From contig NZ_BAVQ01000070.1 of assembly GCF_000524475.1 (NCBI RefSeq), forward strand, positions 1-64,000: 64,000 bases of DNA, written 5' to 3'. The notes beneath the pieces were generated by a model. The model was not told where the DNA came from. It did not search any database and saw only the letters and a program-made list of their open reading frames with translations. Below are positions 7,811-15,604 of the stretch, one piece after another (the first letter of the stretch is position 1; every line of letters begins with the position of its first letter). Source of the stretch: Tomitella biformata AHU 1821 (GTDB lineage: Bacteria > Actinomycetota > Actinomycetes > Mycobacteriales > Mycobacteriaceae). The position numbers and the translations under genes are program-made.

Positions 7811-9736
7811 ATGTCGAACTATTTCCAGCCCACCTCCCAGCCCCCCGCGGATTTCCCCTCCATGGTCGAGGCCGATCCCGCGCTGCCCGTCGTGGTGGTG
7901 GGGGCCGGCCCCGTCGGGATGGGCGTCGCGCTCGGGCTCGCCCGCAGGGGCATCGCCGTCACCATCCTCGAGGCGGCAGACCAGGTCTCCTTCGGCAGCC
8001 GCGCCATCTGCATCTCCCGGCACAGCCTGGAGGCGGCCGAGCGCCTCGGCTTCGGCAGGGAGTTGGAGAAGATCGTCCTGCCATGGCAGGGGGGCCGCAG
8101 CTTCTACCGTGACCAGGAGGTCATGGCCTTCCGGATGCCGCACTCCGAGTTGGACGTGCGCGGCCCGATGGTCAACGTGTCGCAGTCCGAGATTGAACAG
8201 GTGATGGTCGACGCCATCGCGGACGAGCCGCTCATCACCCTGCACTGGTCCGCGGGCGTCGCCGGATACCGTCAGGACCCCGACGGTGTCAGCCTCGAGG
8301 TGCACACCGCCACCGGACTGCGCCACCTGCGGGCAGCGTGGGTCGTCGCCGCGGACGGCGGGCGCAGCGCCATGCGCGAGCTCTCCGGCCTGCGGATGAG
8401 CGGGGCCAGCTACGACGGCCGCTACGTCATCGCCGACATCCACTGGGAGACAGACCTTCCCGCCGAGCGCATGGTGTGGTTCGACGCGCCCAGCAACCCC
8501 GGCTCGACCATCATCATGCACCGCCAGCCCCGCGATATCTGGCGCATCGACTACCAGCTCGACGCCGCGGACGACGCCGACTACGAGACGCAGGAAGACC
8601 GCATCCGCGAGCGCATCGCCCGGCACCTGACGTGGCTGGGCGACGAGCGCCCGTGGACCCTCGAATGGCACGGCTTCTACAGCGCACGCGCGTTGGCGCT
8701 GGACAACTTCGTCCACGGCCGGGTCGTGTTCGCCGGGGACGCGGCGCACCTCGTGCCGATCTTCGGCGTGCGTGGGCTCAACTCCGGCCTTGAGGACGCG
8801 GAGGCGTTGTCCTGGCAGCTCGCCGCCGTCGTCAACGGCGCCGCCGGACTGCAGCTGTTGGCGGCCTACTCGGCCGAGCGGCACGACGCCTGGCAGCAGA
8901 ACATCGACAACGCGGGCAAGTCGACACTGATCATGACGCCCGGCACCCACGGCTACCGCACCACCAGGGACGCGGTGTTGGCGCTCGCGGTGCACCGACC
9001 CGAGTTCGGGCACCTCATCGACCCGCGCCAATCCAGCGCGACCCATGTGCGCCGCTCGCCGTTGACCTGGGGGTGCCGCGCCGACGCGCGCGGGATCCTG
9101 CCCGGCGAGCCTGTCGAGGACCGCCGGGTGGCGACCACCGAGGGAGAATCCTCTGTGCACCGCGTCCGCGGGACCGGCTTCGGCCTCTACGGATTCGGTG
9201 TCGACCCTGCGGCGCTGGCCGTGGCAGCCGCAGAGCTGGCCGACAAGCTGCCCGGCGAGTCGGTGCGGGCCATCAGCGTCGGGACCTCAGGCCCGGTGCG
9301 CGCCGATGTCGTATTCGTGCCCGACGTCGTATTTGTGCCTGACTCTGACGGCACAGTGGCCGCAAGCTTCGGCGCGCGCAATGGCGAGATCTTCGTCGTC
9401 CGCCCCGATGGCCTGCTGCTGTGCCGCGTCGACGACCTCGCCCAGGTGGCGCAGGTGTCGGCAGGATTCGGCGTGGCGGCCGACGGCGCTGTCGCGCGAC
9501 CGGAGGAGGACGCGACGCAGACCGAGGACGCGGCCCGGCGTGAGCGCGCGTGGCTGGGGCTGTCCGAGGCGCTCGACGCCGTCGACGAGACCGATCGCGA
9601 GGGCTTCCTGGTGCGGCTGGCCATGCTGCTGGGCTCCCAGTGCACCCACCTGGAGCTCCAGGAGGCGGTGGCCAGCGCGGCTATCGCGCCAGGCGCGGTG
9701 GCAGAGACGCTGACGGAGCTATCCGTCGACGCCTGA
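7811..9736 (+). CDS. FAD-dependent aromatic hydroxylase (MhpA/PHBH-like), feeding homogentisate
   Basis: A 641-residue class A flavin monooxygenase. The Rossmann FAD motif is VVVGAGPVGMGVALGLARRG near residue 27. The second FAD motif, VVFAGDAAHLVPIFGVRGLN, lies near residue 305. A C-terminal thioredoxin-like domain gives the length typical of 3-(3-hydroxyphenyl)propionate or phenol hydroxylases. It hydroxylates a phenolic ring using NAD(P)H and O2. Its place 4 bp after an aromatic importer and just before hmgA suggests a 2- or 3-hydroxyphenylacetate hydroxylase making homogentisate. A local duplication gives VVFVPDVVFVPD in the C-terminal part. Family firm, substrate inferred. Confidence 0.82.
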   Translation: MSNYFQPTSQPPADFPSMVEADPALPVVVVGAGPVGMGVALGLARRGIAVTILEAADQVSFGSRAICISRHSLEAAERLGFGRELEKIVLPWQGGRSFYRDQEVMAFRMPHSELDVRGPMVNVSQSEIEQVMVDAIADEPLITLHWSAGVAGYRQDPDGVSLEVHTATGLRHLRAAWVVAADGGRSAMRELSGLRMSGASYDGRYVIADIHWETDLPAERMVWFDAPSNPGSTIIMHRQPRDIWRIDYQLDAADDADYETQEDRIRERIARHLTWLGDERPWTLEWHGFYSARALALDNFVHGRVVFAGDAAHLVPIFGVRGLNSGLEDAEALSWQLAAVVNGAAGLQLLAAYSAERHDAWQQNIDNAGKSTLIMTPGTHGYRTTRDAVLALAVHRPEFGHLIDPRQSSATHVRRSPLTWGCRADARGILPGEPVEDRRVATTEGESSVHRVRGTGFGLYGFGVDPAALAVAAAELADKLPGESVRAISVGTSGPVRADVVFVPDVVFVPDSDGTVAASFGARNGEIFVVRPDGLLLCRVDDLAQVAQVSAGFGVAADGAVARPEEDATQTEDAARRERAWLGLSEALDAVDETDREGFLVRLAMLLGSQCTHLELQEAVASAAIAPGAVAETLTELSVDA

Positions 9737-9764
9737 GTCCGGCACCAGAAGGCTTAAAAATAGA

Positions 9765-9784
9765 AAATGGATGTACTACCATTT
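9765..9784. promoter_or_regulatory. Candidate operator upstream of marR
   Basis: An AT-rich island in GC-rich DNA contains the inverted repeat AAATGG, 8 bp, CCATTT. It lies between the hydroxylase stop and the MarR start. MarR proteins usually autoregulate from such half-sites of 6-8 bp, so this is a plausible autoregulatory operator. Role inferred from position. Confidence 0.4.
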
Positions 9785-9857
9785 CCTCTGCGTTCCCTAA
9801 TTCTCTAGGGGCGCGTCGACTGGGCTGTCGACATGGTGAAGACCGGAGGGGCCGAAC

Positions 9858-10427
9858 GTGTCTGAACAGCGCATGTCGTCCGAGGCGTCGGGGAGGGAGG
9901 CTGTCTCGCTCGACGACTTGGACTTCTGGTCCTTCGTCGAGTTGGCGAACCGTCGCCTGAGCACGGAGTTCGGGTCCACCCATCAGTTGGCCACCGAGGT
10001 GCTGCTCTCGCTCAACCGCGCGGCGAATGTCGTCACCTACGACCTCGAGGCCACGGTGCACCGACCGCATGGGCTGTCTTTCCCCACGTTCCGGCTGATG
10101 TTCGTCATCTGGCTGACCGGTCCGATCGAGCCGAAGAACGCGGCGCGCTTGACGGGTATGAGCCGCGCGGCGGTGTCGAACCTCTCGAAGAGCCTGCAGA
10201 GCGCCGGCCTGCTGGAGCGTGAGCCGGACCCGGACGATCGGCGGTCGGTGCGCCTGCTGCTGACCCCTGCCGGCCAGGAGAAGATCAGCGAGATCTATCG
10301 CGACCACAACGAGCGTGAGCAGGCGTGGGCGAGTGGTCTCACCGAGGCCGAGCAGCGGGTGCTGGTGCTGCTGCTGGACAAGCTGATCACCAACCGCGAG
10401 CAGATGGGCGTGCGCGGCCGCAACTGA
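9858..10427 (+). CDS. MarR family transcriptional regulator
   Basis: A 189-residue regulator. The winged-helix core AARLTGMSRAAVSNLSKSL and the wing EREPDPDDRRSVRLLLT are typical MarR. The GTG start sits 7 bp behind GGAGGGG. It is placed between the hydroxylase gene and hmgA, all in the same direction. An inverted repeat lies upstream of it and another upstream of hmgA. The likely role is control of the homogentisate operon, with an aromatic ligand relieving repression (inference). The N-terminal 40 residues extend beyond the usual MarR core. Confidence 0.87.
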   Translation: MSEQRMSSEASGREAVSLDDLDFWSFVELANRRLSTEFGSTHQLATEVLLSLNRAANVVTYDLEATVHRPHGLSFPTFRLMFVIWLTGPIEPKNAARLTGMSRAAVSNLSKSLQSAGLLEREPDPDDRRSVRLLLTPAGQEKISEIYRDHNEREQAWASGLTEAEQRVLVLLLDKLITNREQMGVRGRN

Positions 10428-10490
10428 CGAGGCGGCCGGAACCCAAGCAGAGGGAGTAGGTCTTCCCATGCTTGACCCCGCCCAAAAATA

Positions 10491-10512
10491 TAGTTAATGT
10501 GTTTACTAACTA
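10491..10512. promoter_or_regulatory. Candidate MarR operator/promoter region of hmgA operon
   Basis: Between marR and hmgA lies TAGTTA, 10 bp, TAACTA, a clear inverted repeat in an AT-rich patch. It is about 35 bp before the hmgA start, overlapping where the promoter should be. It is the best candidate binding site for the adjacent MarR protein. Confidence 0.42.
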
Positions 10513-10547
10513 CAGGTTGCATCCCCCAGACTCACGAGGAGTTGGTC

Positions 10548-11747
10548 ATGGCCTTCTACCGGCAGCTCGGCAGCATCCCGCCCAAGCGGCACACCCAGCA
10601 CCGTGACGAGAACGGCGACCTCTACTTTGAGGAGTTGATGGGTGAGGAGGGCTTCTCCTCCGACTCGTCGCTGCTGTATCACCGCGAGATCCCGGCCGCG
10701 ATCGTGGACGCGACCGTGTGGGAGCTGCGTGATCACAGCACCACGCCGAACCACCCGCTCAAGCCCCGGCACCTGAAGCTGCCCGACCTGTTCCCACAGG
10801 AGATCTGGGCCGAGACCGATGTCGTCACCGGCCGGCGGCTGATCCTCGGCAATGCCGACGTGCGCCTGTCCTACGTGGTCTCCGCCAAGGAGTCCCCCCT
10901 GTACCGCAACTCGACAGGCGACGAGCTGGTCTACATCGAGTCCGGCACCGCCCGCGTCGAGACGGTGTTTGGCACGCTCGACGCCCGTGCGGGCGACTAT
11001 GTGCTGATCCCGCGGGCGGCGACGCACCGCTGGCTGCCGCAGGGCGAGGAGCCCGTGCGCGCCTACGTCATCGAGGGCAACGGCCACATCGTGCCGCCGA
11101 AGCGCTTCCTGTCGCGGTTCGGGCAGCTGCTGGAGAACGCGCCGTTCTGTGAGCGGGACCTGCACGGGCCAGCGGAGACCCTGCAATACGAGGGCACGGA
11201 CGTGGAGGTGCTGGTCAAGCATCGTGGCTCCACCGGCATCGTCGGCACCCGCTACGTGTACGCGACGCACCCGTTCGACGTCGTTGGCTGGGACGGCTGC
11301 CTGTACCCGTACACCTTCAATATCGAGGACTACGAGCCCATCACGGGGCGCGTGCACCAGCCGCCGCCTGCGCACCAGGTGTTCGAGGGCGAGAACTTCG
11401 TGATCTGCAACTTCGTGCCCCGGAAGGTCGACTACCACCCGCTGGCGATCCCGGTGCCGTACTACCACTCCAACGTGGACTCCGACGAGATCATGTTCTA
11501 CTGCGGCGGGGACTACGAGGCGCGCAAGGGCTCCGGAATCGGTCAGGGCTCGATCTCGGTGCACCCCAGCGGCCACGCGCACGGCCCGCAGCCTGGCGCA
11601 TATGGGCGGAGCATTGGGGCCGAGTTCTTCGACGAGCTCGCCGTCATGGTGGACACGTTCAAGCCGCTCGAGTTGGGCGAGGGCGCGCTGGCCTGTGAGG
11701 ACGCCGCCTACGCGTGGAGCTGGGCCGGAAGGGGGCCGGCGTCATGA
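10548..11747 (+). CDS. hmgA: Homogentisate 1,2-dioxygenase
   Basis: A 399-residue cupin dioxygenase that opens the homogentisate ring to maleylacetoacetate using Fe(II) and O2. The C-terminal iron-site region is recognisable: His307 and Glu314 in YYHSNVDSDE, and His343/His345 in SVHPSGHAHGP, matching the His-Glu-His iron triad of the family. It is shorter than the roughly 440-residue human enzyme, as is usual in actinobacteria. The ATG at 10548 was chosen for GAGGAG 7 bp upstream. The stop overlaps the next start as ATGA, giving a tight hmgA-unknown-fahA operon. Confidence 0.9.
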   Translation: MAFYRQLGSIPPKRHTQHRDENGDLYFEELMGEEGFSSDSSLLYHREIPAAIVDATVWELRDHSTTPNHPLKPRHLKLPDLFPQEIWAETDVVTGRRLILGNADVRLSYVVSAKESPLYRNSTGDELVYIESGTARVETVFGTLDARAGDYVLIPRAATHRWLPQGEEPVRAYVIEGNGHIVPPKRFLSRFGQLLENAPFCERDLHGPAETLQYEGTDVEVLVKHRGSTGIVGTRYVYATHPFDVVGWDGCLYPYTFNIEDYEPITGRVHQPPPAHQVFEGENFVICNFVPRKVDYHPLAIPVPYYHSNVDSDEIMFYCGGDYEARKGSGIGQGSISVHPSGHAHGPQPGAYGRSIGAEFFDELAVMVDTFKPLELGEGALACEDAAYAWSWAGRGPAS

Positions 11748-12625
11748 CCGCACAGCCTGCCCAGCCGACACTATCCGCGCTCGTCACCGGGATCTGCGAC
11801 GACGCCGCGCTGTTCCCGCCGGGCAACGCGCCGCTGGCCGAAGCGTTGCCCGCTCGCGAGAGGCACCTGTCCTCCGCCCACGCAGACCTGGTGGGGCCGT
11901 TTGTCTTCCCCGCTGGTCGGCTGCCGGAGCTCGCCGAGGCCACGTTCGAGGGCCCGCTCGAGGTGAGCCTGACCGTCCCCGGGGCAGCGGCCCTAGCGGC
12001 GGCGGTGGCGGATCTGGCCGCGATCACCGGCACCAGCCTGGCTGCGGTCGAACTAGCCCCCGGCCCCGAGGAGTCCGCGCAGCAGGTGCTGCAGACGCTC
12101 GACGCGGCGGCACTGAAAGCGCCTGTGTTCGTGGAGATCCCGCGCGATGACCGCCGGGCGGACTTCCTAACACGGCTCGCCGGCACCGCCTACTCGGCCA
12201 AGTTTCGCACGGGCGGGGTGACCGCAGACAAATACCCCGACGGGGCCGAGCTGGCCTCGGCCGTGCGGTCGGTGGTAGCCGCCGGTATCCCATTCAAGGC
12301 GACCGCCGGCCTGCACCACGCGGTGCGGAACACGGACCCGGACACGGGCTTCGAGCAGCATGGGTTCCTGAACATCCTGCTCGCCACGCACCGCGCGCTG
12401 CAGGGGGCGGACGAGAATGCGCTCGCCGAGACGCTCGCGGGCCGTGACGGCGCCGCCATCGCGGCAGCGCTCGCCGCGCTGGACGGCGCGCAACAGGCCG
12501 CCGTCCGCCACAGCTTCCAGTCCTTCGGGACCTGCAGCATCACAGACCCGTTGGGTGAGCTGACGGGCTTGGGCTTGATCCCGCAGGCCCTGATCACTCT
12601 CGAGACAGAAGGAACCAACTTATGA
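11744..12625 (+). CDS. Unknown 293-aa protein between hmgA and fahA
   Basis: I do not recognise a characterised family. The protein is soluble, without signal peptide or membrane segment. Conserved-looking blocks are DDAALFPPGNAPL near the N-terminus, KFRTGG in the middle, FKATAGLHHAVRN, then HGFLNILLATH. The Lys/His-rich blocks and the alternating pattern suggest an alpha/beta, perhaps TIM-barrel, enzyme. It overlaps hmgA by ATGA at 11744 (behind a GGAAGGGGG site) and fahA by ATGA at 12622. It therefore sits exactly where the missing pathway step, maleylacetoacetate isomerisation, would be encoded. That it performs or assists this step is inference only. Confidence 0.8.
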   Translation: MTAQPAQPTLSALVTGICDDAALFPPGNAPLAEALPARERHLSSAHADLVGPFVFPAGRLPELAEATFEGPLEVSLTVPGAAALAAAVADLAAITGTSLAAVELAPGPEESAQQVLQTLDAAALKAPVFVEIPRDDRRADFLTRLAGTAYSAKFRTGGVTADKYPDGAELASAVRSVVAAGIPFKATAGLHHAVRNTDPDTGFEQHGFLNILLATHRALQGADENALAETLAGRDGAAIAAALAALDGAQQAAVRHSFQSFGTCSITDPLGELTGLGLIPQALITLETEGTNL

Positions 12626-13806
12626 GCATCATCGAGATTCCGGCCGACTCCCTGTTCGGCCGCGACAACCTGCCCTACGGCATCTTCACCGTGTCCGCGG
12701 AAGCAGACTCCGCGCGCCGCGTCGGGGTGCGGGTGGCGGACAAGGTCCTCGACCTGGCAGTCCTGCTGGGCGACGACGTCTTCAGCGCCGCGACGCTCAA
12801 CCCGTTCATGGCGCAGGGCCGTGCGGCCTGGGACTCGGCGCGCAGCCGCATCCAGGACGCGATCGCCGCCGATGTTGCTGATGCCGCCATCTTCGAGCTC
12901 GCCGACGTCGCGCTGCACCTGCCCGTCGACGTCGCCGACTACGTGGACTTCTACGCCTCCGAGAACCACGCCACGAACCTCGGACGGCTGTTCCGCCCCG
13001 ACAGCGCGGCGCTGATGCCGAACTGGAAGCACCTGCCGGTCGGCTACCACGGCCGGGCGGGCACCGTCATCGTCTCCGGCGTCGACATCGTGCGCCCGTG
13101 CGGGCAGCGCAAGGCCCCGCAGGACGACGCGCCCACCTACGGCCCGTCGCGGCGCCTGGACATCGAGGCCGAGATGGGCTTCATCGTCGGCACGCCGTCG
13201 AAGCAGGGCACGTCGATCGCGCCCGACGAGTTCGCCGATCACGTCTTCGGCGCCGTGATCGTTAACGACTGGTCCGCCCGAGACATCCAGGCCTGGGAGT
13301 ACGTGCCGCTGGGCCCGTTCCTAGGCAAGAGCTTCGCCACGTCCATCTCCCCCTGGGTGGTGCCGCTCGCAGCCCTCGAGGCCGCCCGCGTCGCGACCCC
13401 CACGCAGGACCCGACCCCGCTGCCCTACCTGCAGGGCACCGAGGACTGGGGCCTGGACATCGCGCTCGAGGTCGAGTGGAACGGCGACGTCGTGAGCCGG
13501 CCGCCGTATGCCTCCATGTACTGGTCCCCGGCACAGATGTTGGCGCACACCACCGTCAACGGCGCATCGTCGCGCACGGGCGACCTGTTCGCGTCGGGCA
13601 CCATCTCCGGGCCGGAGAAGGCGGAGCGCGGCGCGTTCATCGAGCTCACCTGGGGCGGCGCCGAGCCGGTCGAGGTCGCGGGCGAGCAGCGCACGTTCCT
13701 GGAAGACGGCGACACGATCGCGATCAGCGCCACCGCGCCGGGCGTGAACGGCCAGCGCATCGGCTTCGGAGAGGTCCGGGCCGCCATCCTGCCGGCCGTC
13801 AACTGA
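12622..13806 (+). CDS. fahA: Fumarylacetoacetase
   Basis: A 394-residue hydrolase that cleaves fumarylacetoacetate to fumarate and acetoacetate, the last step of homogentisate breakdown. All metal and catalytic residues of the mouse enzyme are found at a constant offset of 17: Asp109, His116 (general base), Glu182, Glu184, Asp216 and Lys236. These lie in the segments DYVDFYASENHA, DIEAEMGF, VNDWSARD and GKSFATS. An N-terminal domain of about 100 residues, as in true FAH, separates it from the shorter FAA-hydrolase relatives. The start overlaps the preceding stop by ATGA. A bidirectional hairpin follows. Confidence 0.93.
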   Translation: MSIIEIPADSLFGRDNLPYGIFTVSAEADSARRVGVRVADKVLDLAVLLGDDVFSAATLNPFMAQGRAAWDSARSRIQDAIAADVADAAIFELADVALHLPVDVADYVDFYASENHATNLGRLFRPDSAALMPNWKHLPVGYHGRAGTVIVSGVDIVRPCGQRKAPQDDAPTYGPSRRLDIEAEMGFIVGTPSKQGTSIAPDEFADHVFGAVIVNDWSARDIQAWEYVPLGPFLGKSFATSISPWVVPLAALEAARVATPTQDPTPLPYLQGTEDWGLDIALEVEWNGDVVSRPPYASMYWSPAQMLAHTTVNGASSRTGDLFASGTISGPEKAERGAFIELTWGGAEPVEVAGEQRTFLEDGDTIAISATAPGVNGQRIGFGEVRAAILPAVN

Positions 13807-13819
13807 CCGATGCTTGACG

Positions 13820-13851
13820 GGATGGGGCCGCCGATTCAGACGGCCCCATCC
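13820..13851. terminator. Bidirectional terminator between fahA and ychJ-like gene
   Basis: Two perfectly complementary arms of 11 bp (GGATGGGGCCG and its complement) flank a 10-nt loop. The hairpin lies 14 bp after the fahA stop and overlaps the last codons of the convergent YchJ-like gene, so it probably ends transcription from both sides. No strong T-run follows on the plus strand. Confidence 0.65.
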
Positions 13852-14237
13852 ACATAGACCCAGGCGCCGTCGACCCGGGTGAACCGGCTGTTCTCGTGCT
13901 GGCGGCCGCGGCGGCCGCCGGACAGGTACTGGGCCACGAATTCCACGGTGCCCTCGGCGTCGAGCAGGCCGCCGCCGGTGGTGTTCAAGATGGTGAGACG
14001 GGTCCACTCGGTGTCGTCGTCGAGTTCGAGGCTGCGCGGGCGGGTCGCGGGATGCCAGGTGCGCATCAGGTAGGCGGCGTCGCGTACGGCGAAGGCGCTG
14101 TACCGGGAGCGCATCAGCTGGGCGGCGGTCGGCGCGGCGGCCTCGCCGCCTGATCGGGCACCGCCTGATCGGGCGCTGTGGAATCGGCCGCAGCAGAGCT
14201 CGTATTGCTCGCCGGATCCGCACGGACACAGGCTCAT
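13836..14237 (-). CDS. YchJ/UPF0225 family protein with SEC-C zinc motif
   Basis: A 133-residue protein. The N-terminus MSLCPCGSGEQYELCCG is the SEC-C zinc-binding motif (Cys-x-Cys, then Cys-Cys). The middle LMRSRYSAFAVRDAAYLMRTW and TRVDGAWVYVDG are typical of YchJ proteins, whose NTF2-like fold is known but whose function is not established. It is convergent with fahA and divergent from the lactate-monooxygenase-like gene, 47 bp apart. Nothing ties it to the aromatic pathway. Confidence 0.88.
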   Translation of the reverse strand: MSLCPCGSGEQYELCCGRFHSARSGGARSGGEAAAPTAAQLMRSRYSAFAVRDAAYLMRTWHPATRPRSLELDDDTEWTRLTILNTTGGGLLDAEGTVEFVAQYLSGGRRGRQHENSRFTRVDGAWVYVDGAV

Positions 14238-14284
14238 GGTGGACCCAGCTCCATAGAAGGCACATCCGCATTATCCTCCGAGGC

Positions 14285-15568
14285 ATGACGGACAATGCCG
14301 AGGGGCCTGGGCGTGCGCGCCAGAATGTGATCTATCGCGACGGCGTGCTGGGGCGAAACCCCAAGATCCCCACGGACTTCGCAGCGTTGGAGCGGGCGGC
14401 GCGGAAGAAGGTCTCGCCGACGGCGTGGGCCTATGTGGCGGGCGGGGCCGGCGCGGGCTCGACGATGGACGCCAACCGGGAGGGCTTCGACCGCTGGAAG
14501 ATCGTGCCGCGGGTGCTGCGGGACGTCTCCAGCCGGAACCTGTCCGTGGAGCTGTTCGGGCGCCGGATCCCCGCGCCGATCCTGTTCGCCCCGGTGGGCG
14601 CGGCGGAGCTGGTGCACCCCGACGCCGACGTCGCCATCGCCGGGGCGGCCGCGGACCTGGGCCTGCCCTATATCTTCTCCAACCAGGGCAGCGCGCCGAT
14701 GGAGGCCAGCGCCGCCGCGATGGGCACCGCCCCACACTGGTTCCAGCTGTACTGGAGCAAGGACGAGGAGCTCGTGGACAGCCTGCTCCAGCGGGCGGAG
14801 AAGTCCGGGGCCGACGCCATCGTGGTCACCCTCGACACGACGATGCTGGGCTGGCGGCCGATGGACCTGAACCTGGGCTCGCTGCCGTTCGCCCGCGGCA
14901 AGGGCATCGCGCAATACACGTCGGACCCGCGGTTCCTCGAGATTGTGCGGGACCGCATTAAGAACCCGGCAGGGGTGCAGGCCGATGTGGAGGTCACGCT
15001 CGGCGCGATCCGCTCGCTGATCTCGATGAGCAGGCGCTATCCGGGGAAGGTGCTGCAGAACCTCCGCTCGCCCGAGCCCCGTGCCGCGGTGGAGACGTTC
15101 CTGGATATCTACTCGCGACCGTCGCTGAGCTGGGACGATATCGCGACGCTGCGGCAGCGGACCAGCTTGCCGATCCTGCTCAAGGGCATCCTGCACCCGG
15201 ACGACGCGCGGCATGCGGTCGACGCGGGAGTCGACGGCATCCTCGTCTCCAACCACGGCGGCCGACAGGTCGACGGCAGCATCGGGGCGATGGACGCGCT
15301 GGAGACCATCGCGCCGGTGGTCGAGGGCCGGGCGACGGTGATCCTCGACAGTGGAATCCGGGGCGGGGCAGACGTCTTCAAGGCACTCGCACTGGGGGCC
15401 GACGCGGTCACCGTCGGCCGTCCGCATCTCTACGGCCTTGCCTTGGGCGGCCGGGCGGGGGCGCGGGACGCGGTCGCGAACATCGTCGCGGAATTCGACC
15501 TCACGCTCGGGCTCTCCGGCCTCACCAGCATCTCTGCCATCACACGGGATGCGCTCACCAGAATATAA
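14285..15568 (+). CDS. FMN-dependent alpha-hydroxy-acid oxidase, lactate 2-monooxygenase-like
   Basis: A 427-residue TIM-barrel flavoenzyme. The catalytic His-Gly-Gly-Arg stands in SNHGGRQVDG. The conserved FMN-phosphate region is DSGIRGGADVFKALALGA. LGWRPMDL and KGILHPDDARHAVDAGVDG resemble the mycobacterial lactate 2-monooxygenase (lactate + O2 to acetate + CO2 + water) more than membrane-bound LldD. The stop at 15568 is followed closely by the acetoacetyl-CoA synthetase, suggesting one transcript. An oxidase acting on another 2-hydroxy acid such as mandelate is possible. Confidence 0.83.
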   Translation: MTDNAEGPGRARQNVIYRDGVLGRNPKIPTDFAALERAARKKVSPTAWAYVAGGAGAGSTMDANREGFDRWKIVPRVLRDVSSRNLSVELFGRRIPAPILFAPVGAAELVHPDADVAIAGAAADLGLPYIFSNQGSAPMEASAAAMGTAPHWFQLYWSKDEELVDSLLQRAEKSGADAIVVTLDTTMLGWRPMDLNLGSLPFARGKGIAQYTSDPRFLEIVRDRIKNPAGVQADVEVTLGAIRSLISMSRRYPGKVLQNLRSPEPRAAVETFLDIYSRPSLSWDDIATLRQRTSLPILLKGILHPDDARHAVDAGVDGILVSNHGGRQVDGSIGAMDALETIAPVVEGRATVILDSGIRGGADVFKALALGADAVTVGRPHLYGLALGGRAGARDAVANIVAEFDLTLGLSGLTSISAITRDALTRI

Positions 15569-15604
15569 TTGGGCACAACTGATGCTCGAGCGGCGGAGGA
15601 CCTA

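Noticed and set aside
7739-9160. 473-codon minus-strand frame opposite the flavin hydroxylase
   Set aside because: Mirror of a highly expressed-looking GC-rich gene; no motif, no ribosome site.
214-13806. Gentisate pathway
   Set aside because: An MDMPI homologue is present but the ring-cleavage enzyme and fumarylacetoacetase match homogentisate breakdown at the residue level.
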